From JAAYCI01 sp964370165 (GTDB lineage Bacteria; Bacillota; Clostridia; Oscillospirales; Ruminococcaceae), in assembly GCA_964370165.1 (NCBI GenBank), contig CAYJIG010000002.1:61443-125442 (forward strand): a stretch of 64,000 nt of DNA, read 5' to 3'. Position numbers and translations under genes: made by a program. The notes under the pieces were generated by a model, which saw only the letters and a list, made by a program, of their open reading frames with translations, did no database searches and was not told where the DNA came from. Shown here in pieces: positions 18,009 through 26,456 of the stretch. Numbering within the stretch: position 1 is the stretch's first letter; the number at the start of each line of letters is the position of its first letter.

Positions 18009-19028
18009 CTAACATAGAGAAGTGATACTTTCGCGAATAATTAGCTTAGGCTCGAAGAAATATTGTTTTTGAGGTGGTGATTTTCCATCCATTAAGTCAA
18101 GAAGTAAATGTGCAGTACAAGTAGCTATCTCGTTCACAGGTTGGCACACTGTGGTAACAGCCGGCTCGATCAAATCAGAAAAAGGTAAATCGTCATATCC
18201 TAAAATAGATATATCCTGCGGTATGCGGAGCTTGCGCCTTCGAATATCACGATATAAACCTAAAGCCATAGTGTCGTTGAAGGTGAAAACTGCAGTAGCG
18301 CCGGCAGATAAAAACTTATCCATAGCTTTCTGTTCGTTTCCCAAATGGAAATCACCTTCAAAAATCAATTTGTCATCATATTCAATACCGGCTTCGTTTA
18401 AAGCTGATTTATATCCTTCAATACGCTCGATACAAGAAGAAATGTGCAAAGGACCTGTCATACAAGCAATACGACGATGCCCAAGACTTAACAAATAAGA
18501 AGTGGACATATAGCCGCCTTTTACGTGGTCTGCGCTGACAACATGGATGTTGTCATTAGGGACTGAACGGCACATGATAACCAAAGGGACAGGACTATTT
18601 AAGATTGATTCCATATTTTTAGTTTCTTCGTTGGTTTTCGGCACAGAGCTTTCAACATAAATAATTCCGTCAACTTGTCTATCCATAAACATGTGTAAAG
18701 CGTTTATATCACGAACAGAATCATTTGCTGTATTGGCTAAAATAAGAGAATATCCGGCGTGATTGACAATATTGTCTATTATTCGAAGCAACGAAGCAAA
18801 ATACAAATTTGAACTGTCGGGCAAAATAATGCCCACAACATTTGTGCGTTTAGTGACCATACCCACAGCTAATTGATTTGGCCTATAATTCAGCTCTTTT
18901 GCGGCCAACAATACACGCTGTTTGGTTTGTTGAGAGATGCTTGACTTTTTGCCGTTTAAAACCAATGAAACAGCGGTAATCGAGCAGCCTGCTTTTTTTG
19001 CTACATCATGTATGGTGGTGCGTGGCAT
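18009..19028 (-). CDS. LacI family transcriptional regulator
   Basis: A 339-residue repressor: helix-turn-helix and hinge in residues 1-55 (TTIHDVAKKAGCSITAVSLV, NYRPNQLA), then a periplasmic-binding-protein-like ligand domain with VVGIILPDSSNLYFASLL and ISILGYDDLPFSDLIEP. The frame is open 36 codons further, but ATG 19028 fits the family start; GAGAGG lies 12 bases before it, slightly far, so ATG 19040 or TTG 19037 are possible. It lies upstream of the importer operon and divergent from the uridine phosphorylase gene, so it likely senses a nucleoside and controls both sides. Confidence 0.9.
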   Translation of the reverse strand: MPRTTIHDVAKKAGCSITAVSLVLNGKKSSISQQTKQRVLLAAKELNYRPNQLAVGMVTKRTNVVGIILPDSSNLYFASLLRIIDNIVNHAGYSLILANTANDSVRDINALHMFMDRQVDGIIYVESSVPKTNEETKNMESILNSPVPLVIMCRSVPNDNIHVVSADHVKGGYMSTSYLLSLGHRRIACMTGPLHISSCIERIEGYKSALNEAGIEYDDKLIFEGDFHLGNEQKAMDKFLSAGATAVFTFNDTMALGLYRDIRRRKLRIPQDISILGYDDLPFSDLIEPAVTTVCQPVNEIATCTAHLLLDLMDGKSPPQKQYFFEPKLIIRESITSLC

Positions 19029-19143
19029 AATGTGCAACATCCTCTCATATAAGCCATTCATAATGGTACTGTTTGTTCTGTGAACAGCATACCAGATAAA
19101 AGGTTTTATTTGAGTAAAATATAACGCACAATTCATATTATGT

Positions 19144-19169
19144 CAAATATGTGAAAATGGTGATATTTG
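19144..19169. promoter_or_regulatory. inverted repeat upstream of lacI-type gene
   Basis: CAAATAT (19144-19150) and ATATTTG (19163-19169) form perfect 7-bp arms around 12 bases. It lies in the 441-base divergent region between the lacI-type gene and udp, a possible operator. No gene is visible in this region. Confidence 0.3.
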
Positions 19170-19265
19170 TTAATCTTTAATTGTAAAATTGGTAATATTA
19201 GGACAAATTGCCAAAACCTATGTCATCTTCACCAATAAAATATGTTGGAAATCAGTAATTTGGCT

Positions 19266-19281
19266 AGTAAAATGTTTTACT
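19266..19281. promoter_or_regulatory. palindrome, candidate LacI-type operator
   Basis: AGTAAAA and TTTTACT (19266-19272 and 19275-19281) surround a central TG: a 16-bp palindrome of the size and symmetry bound by LacI-family dimers, about 50 bases before the udp promoter. Confidence 0.4.
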
Positions 19282-19329
19282 TTTGCGTATATTTGTCACC
19301 GAACTGTCATAAGTGGAAAAATCCGCAAC

Positions 19330-19358
19330 TTGCATAGGGTAAAATGGATTGATATACT
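19330..19358 (+). promoter_or_regulatory. sigma-A promoter of udp
   Basis: TTGCAT (19330-19335) and TATACT (19353-19358), 17 bases apart, about 110 bases before the start codon, giving a leader of some 100 bases. Confidence 0.5.
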
Positions 19359-19469
19359 ATTAGGCACAAAGTGATGATTATAATTTTTCTGCAGGCAGAA
19401 TAGGTTTTACTTATCACTCTGGAAAAACACGATAATAAGATAATTTTGTTAGTCAAGGAGGTTTAAAAA

Positions 19470-20222
19470 ATGAAAGTGATGCACCATGTAGATTTTGATG
19501 ATAGTCACGGCGCAAAATATGCTCTGATGCCCGGTGATCCCGGCCGTGTAGAGAAAATTGCAATGATGCTGGATAATCCACGTTTTTACAAGCAAAAAAG
19601 GGAATATACCACCTGGCTTGGAGAGCTTTTAGGCGAAACCGTTATGGTTATTTCAACCGGTATGGGTGGACCGTCCACAGCTATTTGTATTGAAGAACTT
19701 CATATGACAGGTGTGGAGACATTGATTCGTATAGGCACTTGTGGTGGCATGCAAGTAGATTTGATGCCGGGCGATTTGGTAGTGGCTACCGGTGCTGTTC
19801 GTATGGAAGGTACAACCAAAGAATATGTGCCGGCGGAGTTTCCTGCTGTTGCAAACTTGGACGTGGCAAATGCTATGGTACAAGCATCAAAAACAGTAGG
19901 TGCTACTTACCACACCGGTATAGTACACTGTAAAGATAGCTATTATGGCCAGCATAATCCTTCACGTATGCCGGTAGGATATGAACTTGAAGATAAGTGG
20001 GAAGCATGGAAAAAAGCCGGAGTATTAGCTAGTGAAATGGAAAGTGCCGCGCTTTTTGTTGTGGCACAGTTTTTGGGTATGCGTGCTGGCTGTATTTTGA
20101 CAGTAGCCGCCAATCAAGAAAGAGAACTTGCAGGTTTGTCAAATGAGCGTACCTTCGACACCACAAGAAGTATTGAAGTCGCAGTGGAAACAGTACGTAA
20201 CTTGATTCGTGCATCGAAATAA
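19470..20222 (+). CDS. udp: uridine phosphorylase
   Basis: A 250-residue hexameric-type nucleoside phosphorylase (NP-I family) that splits uridine with phosphate into uracil and ribose-1-phosphate. Motifs: GDPGRVEKIA (phosphate site), STGMGGPSTAI, IRIGTCGGMQ and the ribose-binding SEMESAALF. Length matches Udp (about 253). AGGAGG precedes the ATG. It is divergent from the nucleoside importer operon; it adds a phosphorolytic route beside the hydrolases. A purine preference cannot be fully excluded, but the SEMES context and phosphate loop favour uridine. Confidence 0.88.
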   Translation: MKVMHHVDFDDSHGAKYALMPGDPGRVEKIAMMLDNPRFYKQKREYTTWLGELLGETVMVISTGMGGPSTAICIEELHMTGVETLIRIGTCGGMQVDLMPGDLVVATGAVRMEGTTKEYVPAEFPAVANLDVANAMVQASKTVGATYHTGIVHCKDSYYGQHNPSRMPVGYELEDKWEAWKKAGVLASEMESAALFVVAQFLGMRAGCILTVAANQERELAGLSNERTFDTTRSIEVAVETVRNLIRASK

Positions 20223-20233
20223 TAAGATAATAT

Positions 20234-20273
20234 AAAAACCTCTTGCCTTGAATAATAAAGGCAAGAGGTTTTT
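20234..20273 (+). terminator. terminator after udp
   Basis: A 16-bp perfect stem (20234-20249 with 20258-20273), eight-base loop and T run, directly after the udp stop. Confidence 0.88.
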
Positions 20274-20394
20274 GCATCAAAACTAGTTATGTCAATAAAG
20301 GTGTGTGCCGATTAAAATGCTTAAAATCTGTAGTCAAATATTAAAGAGTGCCTTATAATAATAACATAGTAAAAGAGCGATATGGAGAATAACA

Positions 20395-21051
20395 ATGACA
20401 AAAGCAATGATTGAAATCAATGAAGAAAAGTGTATCGGGTGTGGATTGTGCGTGAATGCATGTCAGCAAAGTGTTATAAAGCTGGAAAATGGTAAGGCAA
20501 AGGTAGTTCAGGGAGATTTTTGTGATGGATTGGGGAAGTGTTTGCCGGTATGTCCGGTAGATGCTATCAGGTTTTTGGAAAAATCGATAACAAAAGACAT
20601 AGCGAGTGTGCCGTTTGTATGTCCGTCTAAGGTATCTAAAAGTTTGAATGGAAATATGAAAAGTTCAAACACGATATCTGCAGACTCAGAACTAAGGCAA
20701 TGGCCGGTGCAGATAAAGCTGGTGCCTATAAATGCACCGTATTTTGATAATGCACAATTATTAATAGCCGCCGACTGCACAGCATATGCATATGGTGGAT
20801 TTCACAATGAATTTATGCACGGAAGAGTAACCCTGATAGGCTGTCCTAAGCTGGATGAAGGAAACTATACAGAAAAGCTTTCTGCAATTATAACAAATAA
20901 TAATATTGAAAATATCACGGTGATACGTATGCAAGTGCCATGCTGTGGCGGAATAGAAAGCGCTGTAAAAAATGCACTTCAGAATAGCGAGAAAAATATA
21001 TCCTTAAAAGTAGTGACAATTTCAGTAGATGGTGATATCGTAAAAAATTAG
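20395..21051 (+). CDS. ferredoxin-like 4Fe-4S protein of unknown role
   Basis: A 218-residue protein. Residues 8-60 form a two-cluster ferredoxin: CIGCGLCVNACQQS, then FCDGLGKCLPVCPVDAI. The remaining 150 residues are a separate domain with LIAADCTAYAYGGFHNEFM, IGCPKLD and VPCCGG, whose cysteines might hold another metal or cluster. Such proteins occur in anaerobes; the role is unknown to me, though the tail resembles the cysteine-containing domain seen with hydrogenase- or CODH-type accessory ferredoxins. It stands alone between two terminators. Confidence 0.78.
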   Translation: MTKAMIEINEEKCIGCGLCVNACQQSVIKLENGKAKVVQGDFCDGLGKCLPVCPVDAIRFLEKSITKDIASVPFVCPSKVSKSLNGNMKSSNTISADSELRQWPVQIKLVPINAPYFDNAQLLIAADCTAYAYGGFHNEFMHGRVTLIGCPKLDEGNYTEKLSAIITNNNIENITVIRMQVPCCGGIESAVKNALQNSEKNISLKVVTISVDGDIVKN

Positions 21052-21069
21052 TTTTAATTTATCCACTAT

Positions 21070-21099
21070 AAAAAGCAACTACTAAAGTAGTTGCTTTTT
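21070..21099. terminator. bidirectional terminator
   Basis: A perfect 13-bp stem (21070-21082 with 21087-21099) and four-base loop, with A and T runs, between the convergent ferredoxin-like and GNAT genes. Confidence 0.87.
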
Positions 21100-21546
21100 C
21101 ATAATAAAGTTTACCAGCTCTACATTATTGCGGAAAACCTTGTTTTTGGCCACAACACAATAGCCGCGATTTTCAAAAAAAGGCTTTGCTGTAATAGATG
21201 CATGTGTGGTGAAAACAAAAATACCATGCAGTTTAGCCTGATGTTCAAGCTTTGAAAGTATTTTTGTAGCAATGCCTTTGTTTTGATAGTCTTTGTGAGA
21301 AAATAGTCGGTATATATAGCCAGAGCCATCCATATCACCAAAACCCACAATAACATTGTTTTCTTCAGTAACAAAAGTGGTATGACTTGAAAGAGACTTG
21401 TTCCATTCAACTTCATCAATTGTATTGCCGGTCCAAGCGTCAACTTGAGATTTCGTATAGTCTTTTATATTGATTGTGTGCACAGTATTATAAAATAAAG
21501 CTATAATCTCGGCACAATCAGCAGTGTTATATTTTCTTATATTCAC
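21082..21546 (-). CDS. GNAT family N-acetyltransferase
   Basis: A 154-residue acetyl-CoA-dependent acetyltransferase. Motif A is SHKDYQNKGIATKILSKLE with the acetyl-CoA loop Q-N-K-G-I-A; the C-terminal FFENRGYCVV is motif B. The start is a GTG at 21546, the only good start, with a weak AGGTG upstream. Its last codons overlap the terminator hairpin. Similar to YafP/ElaA-like enzymes; the substrate is unknown. Confidence 0.85.
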   Translation of the reverse strand: MNIRKYNTADCAEIIALFYNTVHTINIKDYTKSQVDAWTGNTIDEVEWNKSLSSHTTFVTEENNVIVGFGDMDGSGYIYRLFSHKDYQNKGIATKILSKLEHQAKLHGIFVFTTHASITAKPFFENRGYCVVAKNKVFRNNVELVNFIMKKQLL

Positions 21547-21611
21547 AAATGCACCTATATATTTTTTGAAGTTTATGTTTTACAATAAAGGTATTGATTA
21601 TTCTGATATAA

Positions 21612-21642
21612 AAAGACGGATAGCTATAATCTATCCGTCTTT
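21612..21642 (-). terminator. terminator of the diguanylate cyclase gene
   Basis: A 12-bp stem (21612-21623 with 21631-21642), seven-base loop and short T run on the minus strand, 43 bases after the cyclase stop. Confidence 0.7.
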
Positions 21643-21684
21643 ATAAAATACATATAAAGTCATTTTATAATATGTATTTTACTA

Positions 21685-23289
21685 TTATTTTTCTCCATAA
21701 AATACATAAGAGTTCTTACCACTTCTTTTTGAGGCATACATAGCGGTATCTGAGGCCGCGTATAGTTCCTGATAAGTGGTGCCATCTTTTGGGGCTATGG
21801 CAATGCCGATGCTACAAGATACACTAACAGATATTTTACCGTCATTATCAGTATATGTTTTTTTAGAAGTTGCGCATATTTTTTCGGCTTTTGCGGAAAT
21901 TTCCTCTTTGCTGACCGCATTTTTGAAAAACACAATAAATTCATCGCCACCAAGCCTGCCAATTATATCGTCTTTACGGCAGTTTCTAGCGATGTTATTG
22001 TAAAACTCTTTCAATACATCATCGCCATATGCGTGGCCCATGTTATCGTTAACGGCCTTGAAATTGTCAAGGTCAAGCAAAAACATAGTTGCAAAGCTAT
22101 CTTTTTCCAAATGCTGCGATATAAGCATCTCGGTGGTTTTGCGGTTATATGCACCCACAAGATAATCTATCTGAGTATCCTGCATTAGGGCGGCTTCTTG
22201 CATTTTCATGTCGTGGATATCATCCACTATTGTCTGCAAAGCAATAATATCGCCACTGGCTTCATCTTGTGTTATGGTAATGGAATCTCGTATCCAGTGA
22301 TAAGTACCATCAGATTGCAGCATGCGATATTCATTGCTTATTTTTGATATACCTTCGTTGAAATTGTTTATAATATTGTCGGTGGAAGTATGCACCAGAG
22401 CCATTTGTAAATCATCGGGATGAATGCGATTTTGCTGGTGTGTAAAGATATATTCGGAATAAGATGTGTCAAGAACATTATTTATGGAATGAGAAGTGCC
22501 CACCACTCTGATCAAGCTGTTGGTTGAACAGTTTATTTCAATGACTTCCTGCACTCGGCTGAGTAAAGCATCTTTATATACAGCATCTTTAGCAAGTTCT
22601 TTTTCAAGGCGATCTTTGTTTTCACGAAGCATATCGAAGATTACAAGCATAAACAAAGCAGAATAAACAGCAAGTAGCCATGTGATGGAAGCAATCAGCT
22701 GGTGTATGGGAAGCATGGAGTACGAAATATCCTGAACATAAACCATGCCGTTGGCAATCATATATATGTTTGCTAAAGTGGCGATAACGATAAAAAGTAT
22801 CATCTGCTCGGTTTTTTGTGTTAATGACTTGAGATGTCTTTTTGGGATGAGTATAAGAATTAAACAGGTTAGTACGGTGCTGAAAATGGAAGTTAAAATC
22901 AAGATAAACCAGAACCAATTAGCGTTGAGTGCCAGATCTAAAATAGAAATACCGGTGAAAATAGAAATCAAAGAAGATGCAATTCCGCGAACCACCATGA
23001 TATGAATGTTGAAAGTAAGTATACATGCTACACGGACCATGGTACTTTGATGCATATACAAAAGCATAACAGTAACAGTATAAACAACCAGCATTATGGC
23101 ATATCCCAGCGCAGACATGCTACCAAACAAAATTAAAAAAATAGTGCCGCTGGTGCAACTTATCAAACTGAAAAGAATAATTTTTGATTTTTTGGTTTTG
23201 ACATCAAATATTCTTTCCAGCAGTTCTATATAAAAAATATTATGAAAAAAGAAAACGAAGTTGAACAGAAACATCAAATATACAGTCAT
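21685..23289 (-). CDS. membrane diguanylate cyclase, PAS-GGDEF
   Basis: A 534-residue signalling enzyme that makes cyclic di-GMP from two GTP. Roughly residues 1-210 hold seven or so membrane helices, an unidentified sensor; then a short coiled segment, a PAS-3 domain (about 250-370, ending WIRDSITITQDE and TIVDDIHDMK) and a GGDEF domain with the intact GRLGGDEF active site. The inhibitory site RxxD is present as RKDD five residues before GGDEF, so product feedback is likely. ATG 23289 has GGGAG upstream. The PilZ protein at 45401 is a possible receptor. Confidence 0.93.
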   Translation of the reverse strand: MTVYLMFLFNFVFFFHNIFYIELLERIFDVKTKKSKIILFSLISCTSGTIFLILFGSMSALGYAIMLVVYTVTVMLLYMHQSTMVRVACILTFNIHIMVVRGIASSLISIFTGISILDLALNANWFWFILILTSIFSTVLTCLILILIPKRHLKSLTQKTEQMILFIVIATLANIYMIANGMVYVQDISYSMLPIHQLIASITWLLAVYSALFMLVIFDMLRENKDRLEKELAKDAVYKDALLSRVQEVIEINCSTNSLIRVVGTSHSINNVLDTSYSEYIFTHQQNRIHPDDLQMALVHTSTDNIINNFNEGISKISNEYRMLQSDGTYHWIRDSITITQDEASGDIIALQTIVDDIHDMKMQEAALMQDTQIDYLVGAYNRKTTEMLISQHLEKDSFATMFLLDLDNFKAVNDNMGHAYGDDVLKEFYNNIARNCRKDDIIGRLGGDEFIVFFKNAVSKEEISAKAEKICATSKKTYTDNDGKISVSVSCSIGIAIAPKDGTTYQELYAASDTAMYASKRSGKNSYVFYGEK

Positions 23290-23316
23290 ACACACTCCCG
23301 GAAATATACGAAACAA

Positions 23317-23642
23317 ATTTTATAGCTAGCAGGTGGCAAATAGGTCCATGAAAAACATGTATCCTTTAGAATAAATTTTGAAGAAATCAATCACCATATT
23401 GCACATGGTAAAAAAATGATTTTAAAAAATTTTAACTATTATACGAAAAATTTACAAATAATTATACAATAATTGAATATGTAGTGCAAGTAAAAAATGA
23501 ATAAAAATCTAAAAGTAATAGGCGAAAAATAAAATGGTATTAAACTGGAAATGGCTATACATAACAGCGGTTGTTTTGCAAGTGGTAGAGATAACAAGAA
23601 GAAAATCAATCGAAATAATTGCACAATTAAAATGCTGATATT
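23317..23642. other. AT-rich intergenic stretch without a gene
   Basis: Together with the following promoter region this makes about 520 bases between the divergent cyclase and ttdA genes. It is very AT-rich; a 61-codon frame in it is low-complexity and has no RBS. I see no RNA fold or repeat here that I can support. Confidence 0.6.
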
Positions 23643-23670
23643 TTGTGCGAAGTTAACAAAAAAGTATAAT
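23643..23670 (+). promoter_or_regulatory. candidate promoter of ttdAB
   Basis: TTGTGC (23643-23648) and a consensus TATAAT (23665-23670), 16 bases apart, 140 bases before ttdA. Confidence 0.4.
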
Positions 23671-23809
23671 TACTGTAAAAGTATGTGCTAAAGTAGGTTC
23701 AATGTGATACTATAAAAATGTTAGCGAAATTTTATGGTGGAACTCTTAGATTAAAGATGAAAACATTGCAATGCATAGAGTGATAACTAATAAATAAAAG
23801 GGGTTAATT

Positions 23810-24709
23810 ATGAACAAAGAGGTGTATGTGTCAAAAGTAACTGATGTAATGGCGAAGTTTGTTGCGTTGGTAGGTAAAAAACTACCGGATGACGTGTCGA
23901 ATAGACTAACGCAACTACGCGAAAAAGAAACCAGTCCTATGGCAAAGACTATTTACGACACCATGTTTTTGAACCAGGATTTAGCCATGCAACTAAATAG
24001 ACCATCGTGTCAGGATACCGGTGTTATACAGTTTTGGGTAAAATGCGGCTCGGATTTTCCGCTGATAGGGGAGATGGAAGCGCTACTGAAAGAAGCCGTG
24101 ATAATAGCGACAAAAGAAGCTCCGCTAAGGCACAATAGTGTGGAGACGTTTGACGAATATAATACAGGGTTGAATGTTGGAAAAGGTACACCCACGGTGT
24201 TTTGGGATATTGTGCCCGGTAGTGACAAATGTGAGATTTACACATATATGGCAGGTGGTGGATGTAGCTTGCCCGGAAAAGCGGCGGTGCTGATGCCGGG
24301 TGCCGGATATGAAGGCGTGACAGAGTTTGTCTTAGACATCATGACAAGTTATGGCTTGAATGCATGTCCGCCACTGATGGTGGGTGTGGGCATTGCTACC
24401 AGTGTTGAAACAGCGGCATTGCTGTCTAAAAAAGCTCTCATGCGGCCAATTGGCTCTAAAAACGATAACGAGAATGCTGCAAAGATGGAAAAGCTGCTGG
24501 AAGATGGGATCAATAGCATCGGGCTTGGGCCACAAGGCATGTCGGGTGAATATTCGGTCATGGGCGTAGCTATTGAAAACACTGCAAGGCATCCTTCGGT
24601 TATAGGAGTTGGAGTGAATGTAGGATGTTGGTCGCATCGTAGAGGTCATATAGTTTTTGATAAAGATATGGGATATACTATCATGTCACACACGGGGGTA
24701 ACACTATAA
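23810..24709 (+). CDS. ttdA: L(+)-tartrate dehydratase alpha subunit
   Basis: A 299-residue class I (iron-sulfur) hydro-lyase alpha subunit. It has the cluster cysteine in SCQDTG, the conserved ETFDEYNTG, YMAGGGCSLPGKA and GVNVGCWSHRRGH. With the beta subunit it dehydrates tartrate to oxaloacetate; the residues I recall from E. coli TtdA match closely over most of the length, better than class I fumarase, though fumarase or a related dehydratase remains possible. A RBS AAGGGG precedes the ATG. Its stop overlaps the ttdB start by one base. Confidence 0.85.
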   Translation: MNKEVYVSKVTDVMAKFVALVGKKLPDDVSNRLTQLREKETSPMAKTIYDTMFLNQDLAMQLNRPSCQDTGVIQFWVKCGSDFPLIGEMEALLKEAVIIATKEAPLRHNSVETFDEYNTGLNVGKGTPTVFWDIVPGSDKCEIYTYMAGGGCSLPGKAAVLMPGAGYEGVTEFVLDIMTSYGLNACPPLMVGVGIATSVETAALLSKKALMRPIGSKNDNENAAKMEKLLEDGINSIGLGPQGMSGEYSVMGVAIENTARHPSVIGVGVNVGCWSHRRGHIVFDKDMGYTIMSHTGVTL

Positions 24710-25320
24710 TGGAAAAGAAGATATTACAGACTCCTATAAAATCTGAGGATTTAGCAGACATAAATATAGGTGATATCATTTACTTAAATGGGCATATTGT
24801 TACATGTAGAGACGTTGCACACAGGCGCCTTGTGGAAGGCAAGAGAGAACTTCCTGTTGACTTAAACGGTATTGCTATTTTTCATGCAGGGCCTATTGTA
24901 CGGCCGCTTGAAGACGATAAGTTTGAAATGGTTTCTATAGGTCCTACCACCAGCATGCGCATGGAGAAATTTGAAAAAGAGTTTGTGGAGCAAACAGGTG
25001 TAAAAGTGATTGTAGGAAAAGGTGGCATGGGCCCGAACACCGAAGCGGCCTGTAAAGAACATAAAGCCATTCATTGTGTGTTTCCGGCAGGTTGCGGAGT
25101 GTTGGCGGCCACAGAAGTGGAAGAGATTGAAGCGGCAGAGTGGCGCGACTTAGGCATGCCCGAAACATTATGGGTGTGTAGAGTGAAAGAGTTTGGCCCA
25201 CTTATTGTTTCTATCGACACCGAAGGCAGAAACCTGTTTGAAGAAAATAAAGTGGTGTTTAACCAAAAAAAAGAAAAAGCATATAATGAAATTTGTAAAC
25301 ATGTGAGCTTTATTAAATAG
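24709..25320 (+). CDS. ttdB: L(+)-tartrate dehydratase beta subunit
   Basis: A 203-residue beta subunit of the same enzyme, with GDIIYLNGHIVTCRDVAHRR, AIFHAGPIVRP, VSIGPTTSMRME, GKGGMGPNTE and the ending LWVCRVKEFGPLIVSID. Length and sequence agree with TtdB (about 201). It is coupled to ttdA through a TAATG overlap. No tartrate transporter or regulator is next to the pair, so the source of substrate is unclear. The gene ends in a strong terminator. Confidence 0.86.
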   Translation: MEKKILQTPIKSEDLADINIGDIIYLNGHIVTCRDVAHRRLVEGKRELPVDLNGIAIFHAGPIVRPLEDDKFEMVSIGPTTSMRMEKFEKEFVEQTGVKVIVGKGGMGPNTEAACKEHKAIHCVFPAGCGVLAATEVEEIEAAEWRDLGMPETLWVCRVKEFGPLIVSIDTEGRNLFEENKVVFNQKKEKAYNEICKHVSFIK

Positions 25321-25338
25321 TAGTTTTGGGTAACGATG

Positions 25339-25373
25339 AAAAAGGTGAAGTCGTAAATTGACTTCACCTTTTT
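25339..25373 (+). terminator. terminator after ttdAB
   Basis: A perfect 14-bp stem (25339-25352 with 25360-25373), seven-base loop and T run. Confidence 0.88.
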
Positions 25374-25385
25374 GTTGTAAAAAAA

Positions 25386-25411
25386 CACAGACAGTAAAAA
25401 TACCGTCTGTG
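25386..25411 (-). terminator. terminator after nagB
   Basis: CACAGAC (25386-25392) pairs with GTCTGTG (25405-25411). On the minus strand a run of T follows, just past the nagB stop. Confidence 0.72.
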
Positions 25412-25419
25412 CTAAAAAA

Positions 25420-26145
25420 TTATAATTCAGATAAAGCTTCGGCATCACAAACTAAAATAACATTTGGATGCATTTGCAAAATACTGCCGGGTAACTGTGG
25501 TGTTATAGGGCCGCTTAAAGCTTTTTTTATAGCCTCAGCTTTACTTTTTCCTGATGCTGCCACCAATACAGTTTTGGCTTTCATGATATTACCGATGCCC
25601 ATGGTATAGGCCTGACGAGGAACATCGTCGATAGAATCAAAAAAGCGCTTATTAGCCTCTATGGTGCTTTCGGCTAAATCAATCAGATGAGTGGATTTTT
25701 TGAACTCATCACCTGGCTCGTTGAAGCCGATGTGCCCGTTGGCACCAATGCCAAGCAGCTGCAAATCTACACCACCGGTGCTAGCAATCACTTCTTCGTA
25801 ACGTGCACATTCTAAAGCGGCATCTTTTGCAAGGCCGTTTGGAACATGGGTGCTTGCCAGGTTGATGTCTATATGATTAAAGAAATTGTCACACATATAG
25901 TAACGATAACTTTGGTCATTTTCAGGCGATAAACCGGCATATTCGTCCAAGTTTACGCTAGTGACATCGGCAAAACTAACATCACCGTTGTTATAATATT
26001 CAATAAGTTTTTTATATGTGCCGGTGGGTGTGGACCCGGTCGCAAGACCCAATACAGAAGACGGTTTCATAACTATTTGTGCAGCAATGATATTGGCCAA
26101 GTTACGGCTCATGTCGTCGTAGTTTTTAGTCTTAATAATACGCAT
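25420..26145 (-). CDS. nagB: glucosamine-6-phosphate deaminase
   Basis: A 241-residue enzyme that turns glucosamine-6-phosphate into fructose-6-phosphate and ammonia. Motifs: GLATGSTPTGTYK, NLDEYAGL with the catalytic Asp, GIGANGHIGFNEPG with the catalytic His, and ASGKSKAEAIKKAL. Length fits the short Bacillus-type NagB without the allosteric tail. It is the last gene of ptsI-ptsH-nagB, 14 bases behind ptsH, which links general PTS supply with amino-sugar use; no nagA is in the window. Confidence 0.95.
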   Translation of the reverse strand: MRIIKTKNYDDMSRNLANIIAAQIVMKPSSVLGLATGSTPTGTYKKLIEYYNNGDVSFADVTSVNLDEYAGLSPENDQSYRYYMCDNFFNHIDINLASTHVPNGLAKDAALECARYEEVIASTGGVDLQLLGIGANGHIGFNEPGDEFKKSTHLIDLAESTIEANKRFFDSIDDVPRQAYTMGIGNIMKAKTVLVAASGKSKAEAIKKALSGPITPQLPGSILQMHPNVILVCDAEALSEL

Positions 26146-26159
26146 AAAAAAGCACTCCT

Positions 26160-26417
26160 TTAAACATTTTCTTTCAAAAATGCTTCGATTTCAGCGGCAG
26201 CTTCTGCCTCGCCGGGACCGTCAAAAGTCATGATAAGCTCTTCGCCTTGTTTCAAGGCAAGACCCATAACGCCCATAACGCGTTTTGCATTTACCATTTT
26301 ATCGGCACGACCAATTTGTACATCACACTGATAAGCGGCTACTGCCTTTACGATTTGTCCTGCCGGACGTGCATGTAAACCTAATTCGTCTACTAAAGTA
26401 TACTTAATTTCTGTCAT
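26160..26417 (-). CDS. ptsH: HPr phosphocarrier protein with Arg at position 46
   Basis: An 85-residue HPr, receiver of phosphate from enzyme I. His15 lies in GLHARPAG as required. At the regulatory site the usual K-S-I reads K45-R46-V47, so the serine phosphorylated by HPr kinase in Bacillota is replaced by Arg. The rest (MGVMGLALKQGEEL) follows the family. It is between ptsI and nagB. This HPr can serve sugar uptake but should not act as a Ser46-dependent CcpA corepressor; a second HPr at 45830 keeps Ser46. Confidence 0.93.
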   Translation of the reverse strand: MTEIKYTLVDELGLHARPAGQIVKAVAAYQCDVQIGRADKMVNAKRVMGVMGLALKQGEELIMTFDGPGEAEAAAEIEAFLKENV

Positions 26418-26456
26418 TGTGAAAACTCCTTTGTGGATAATATTTGATGAAACGTA

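Noticed and set aside
19029..19136. 36 extra residues before the LacI helix-turn-helix
   Set aside because: LacI proteins begin directly with the HTH; the extension has no RBS.
23439..23624. 61-codon frame in the AT-rich gap before ttdA
   Set aside because: Low-complexity Phe/Leu/Ile-rich sequence expected from AT-rich DNA, without RBS.
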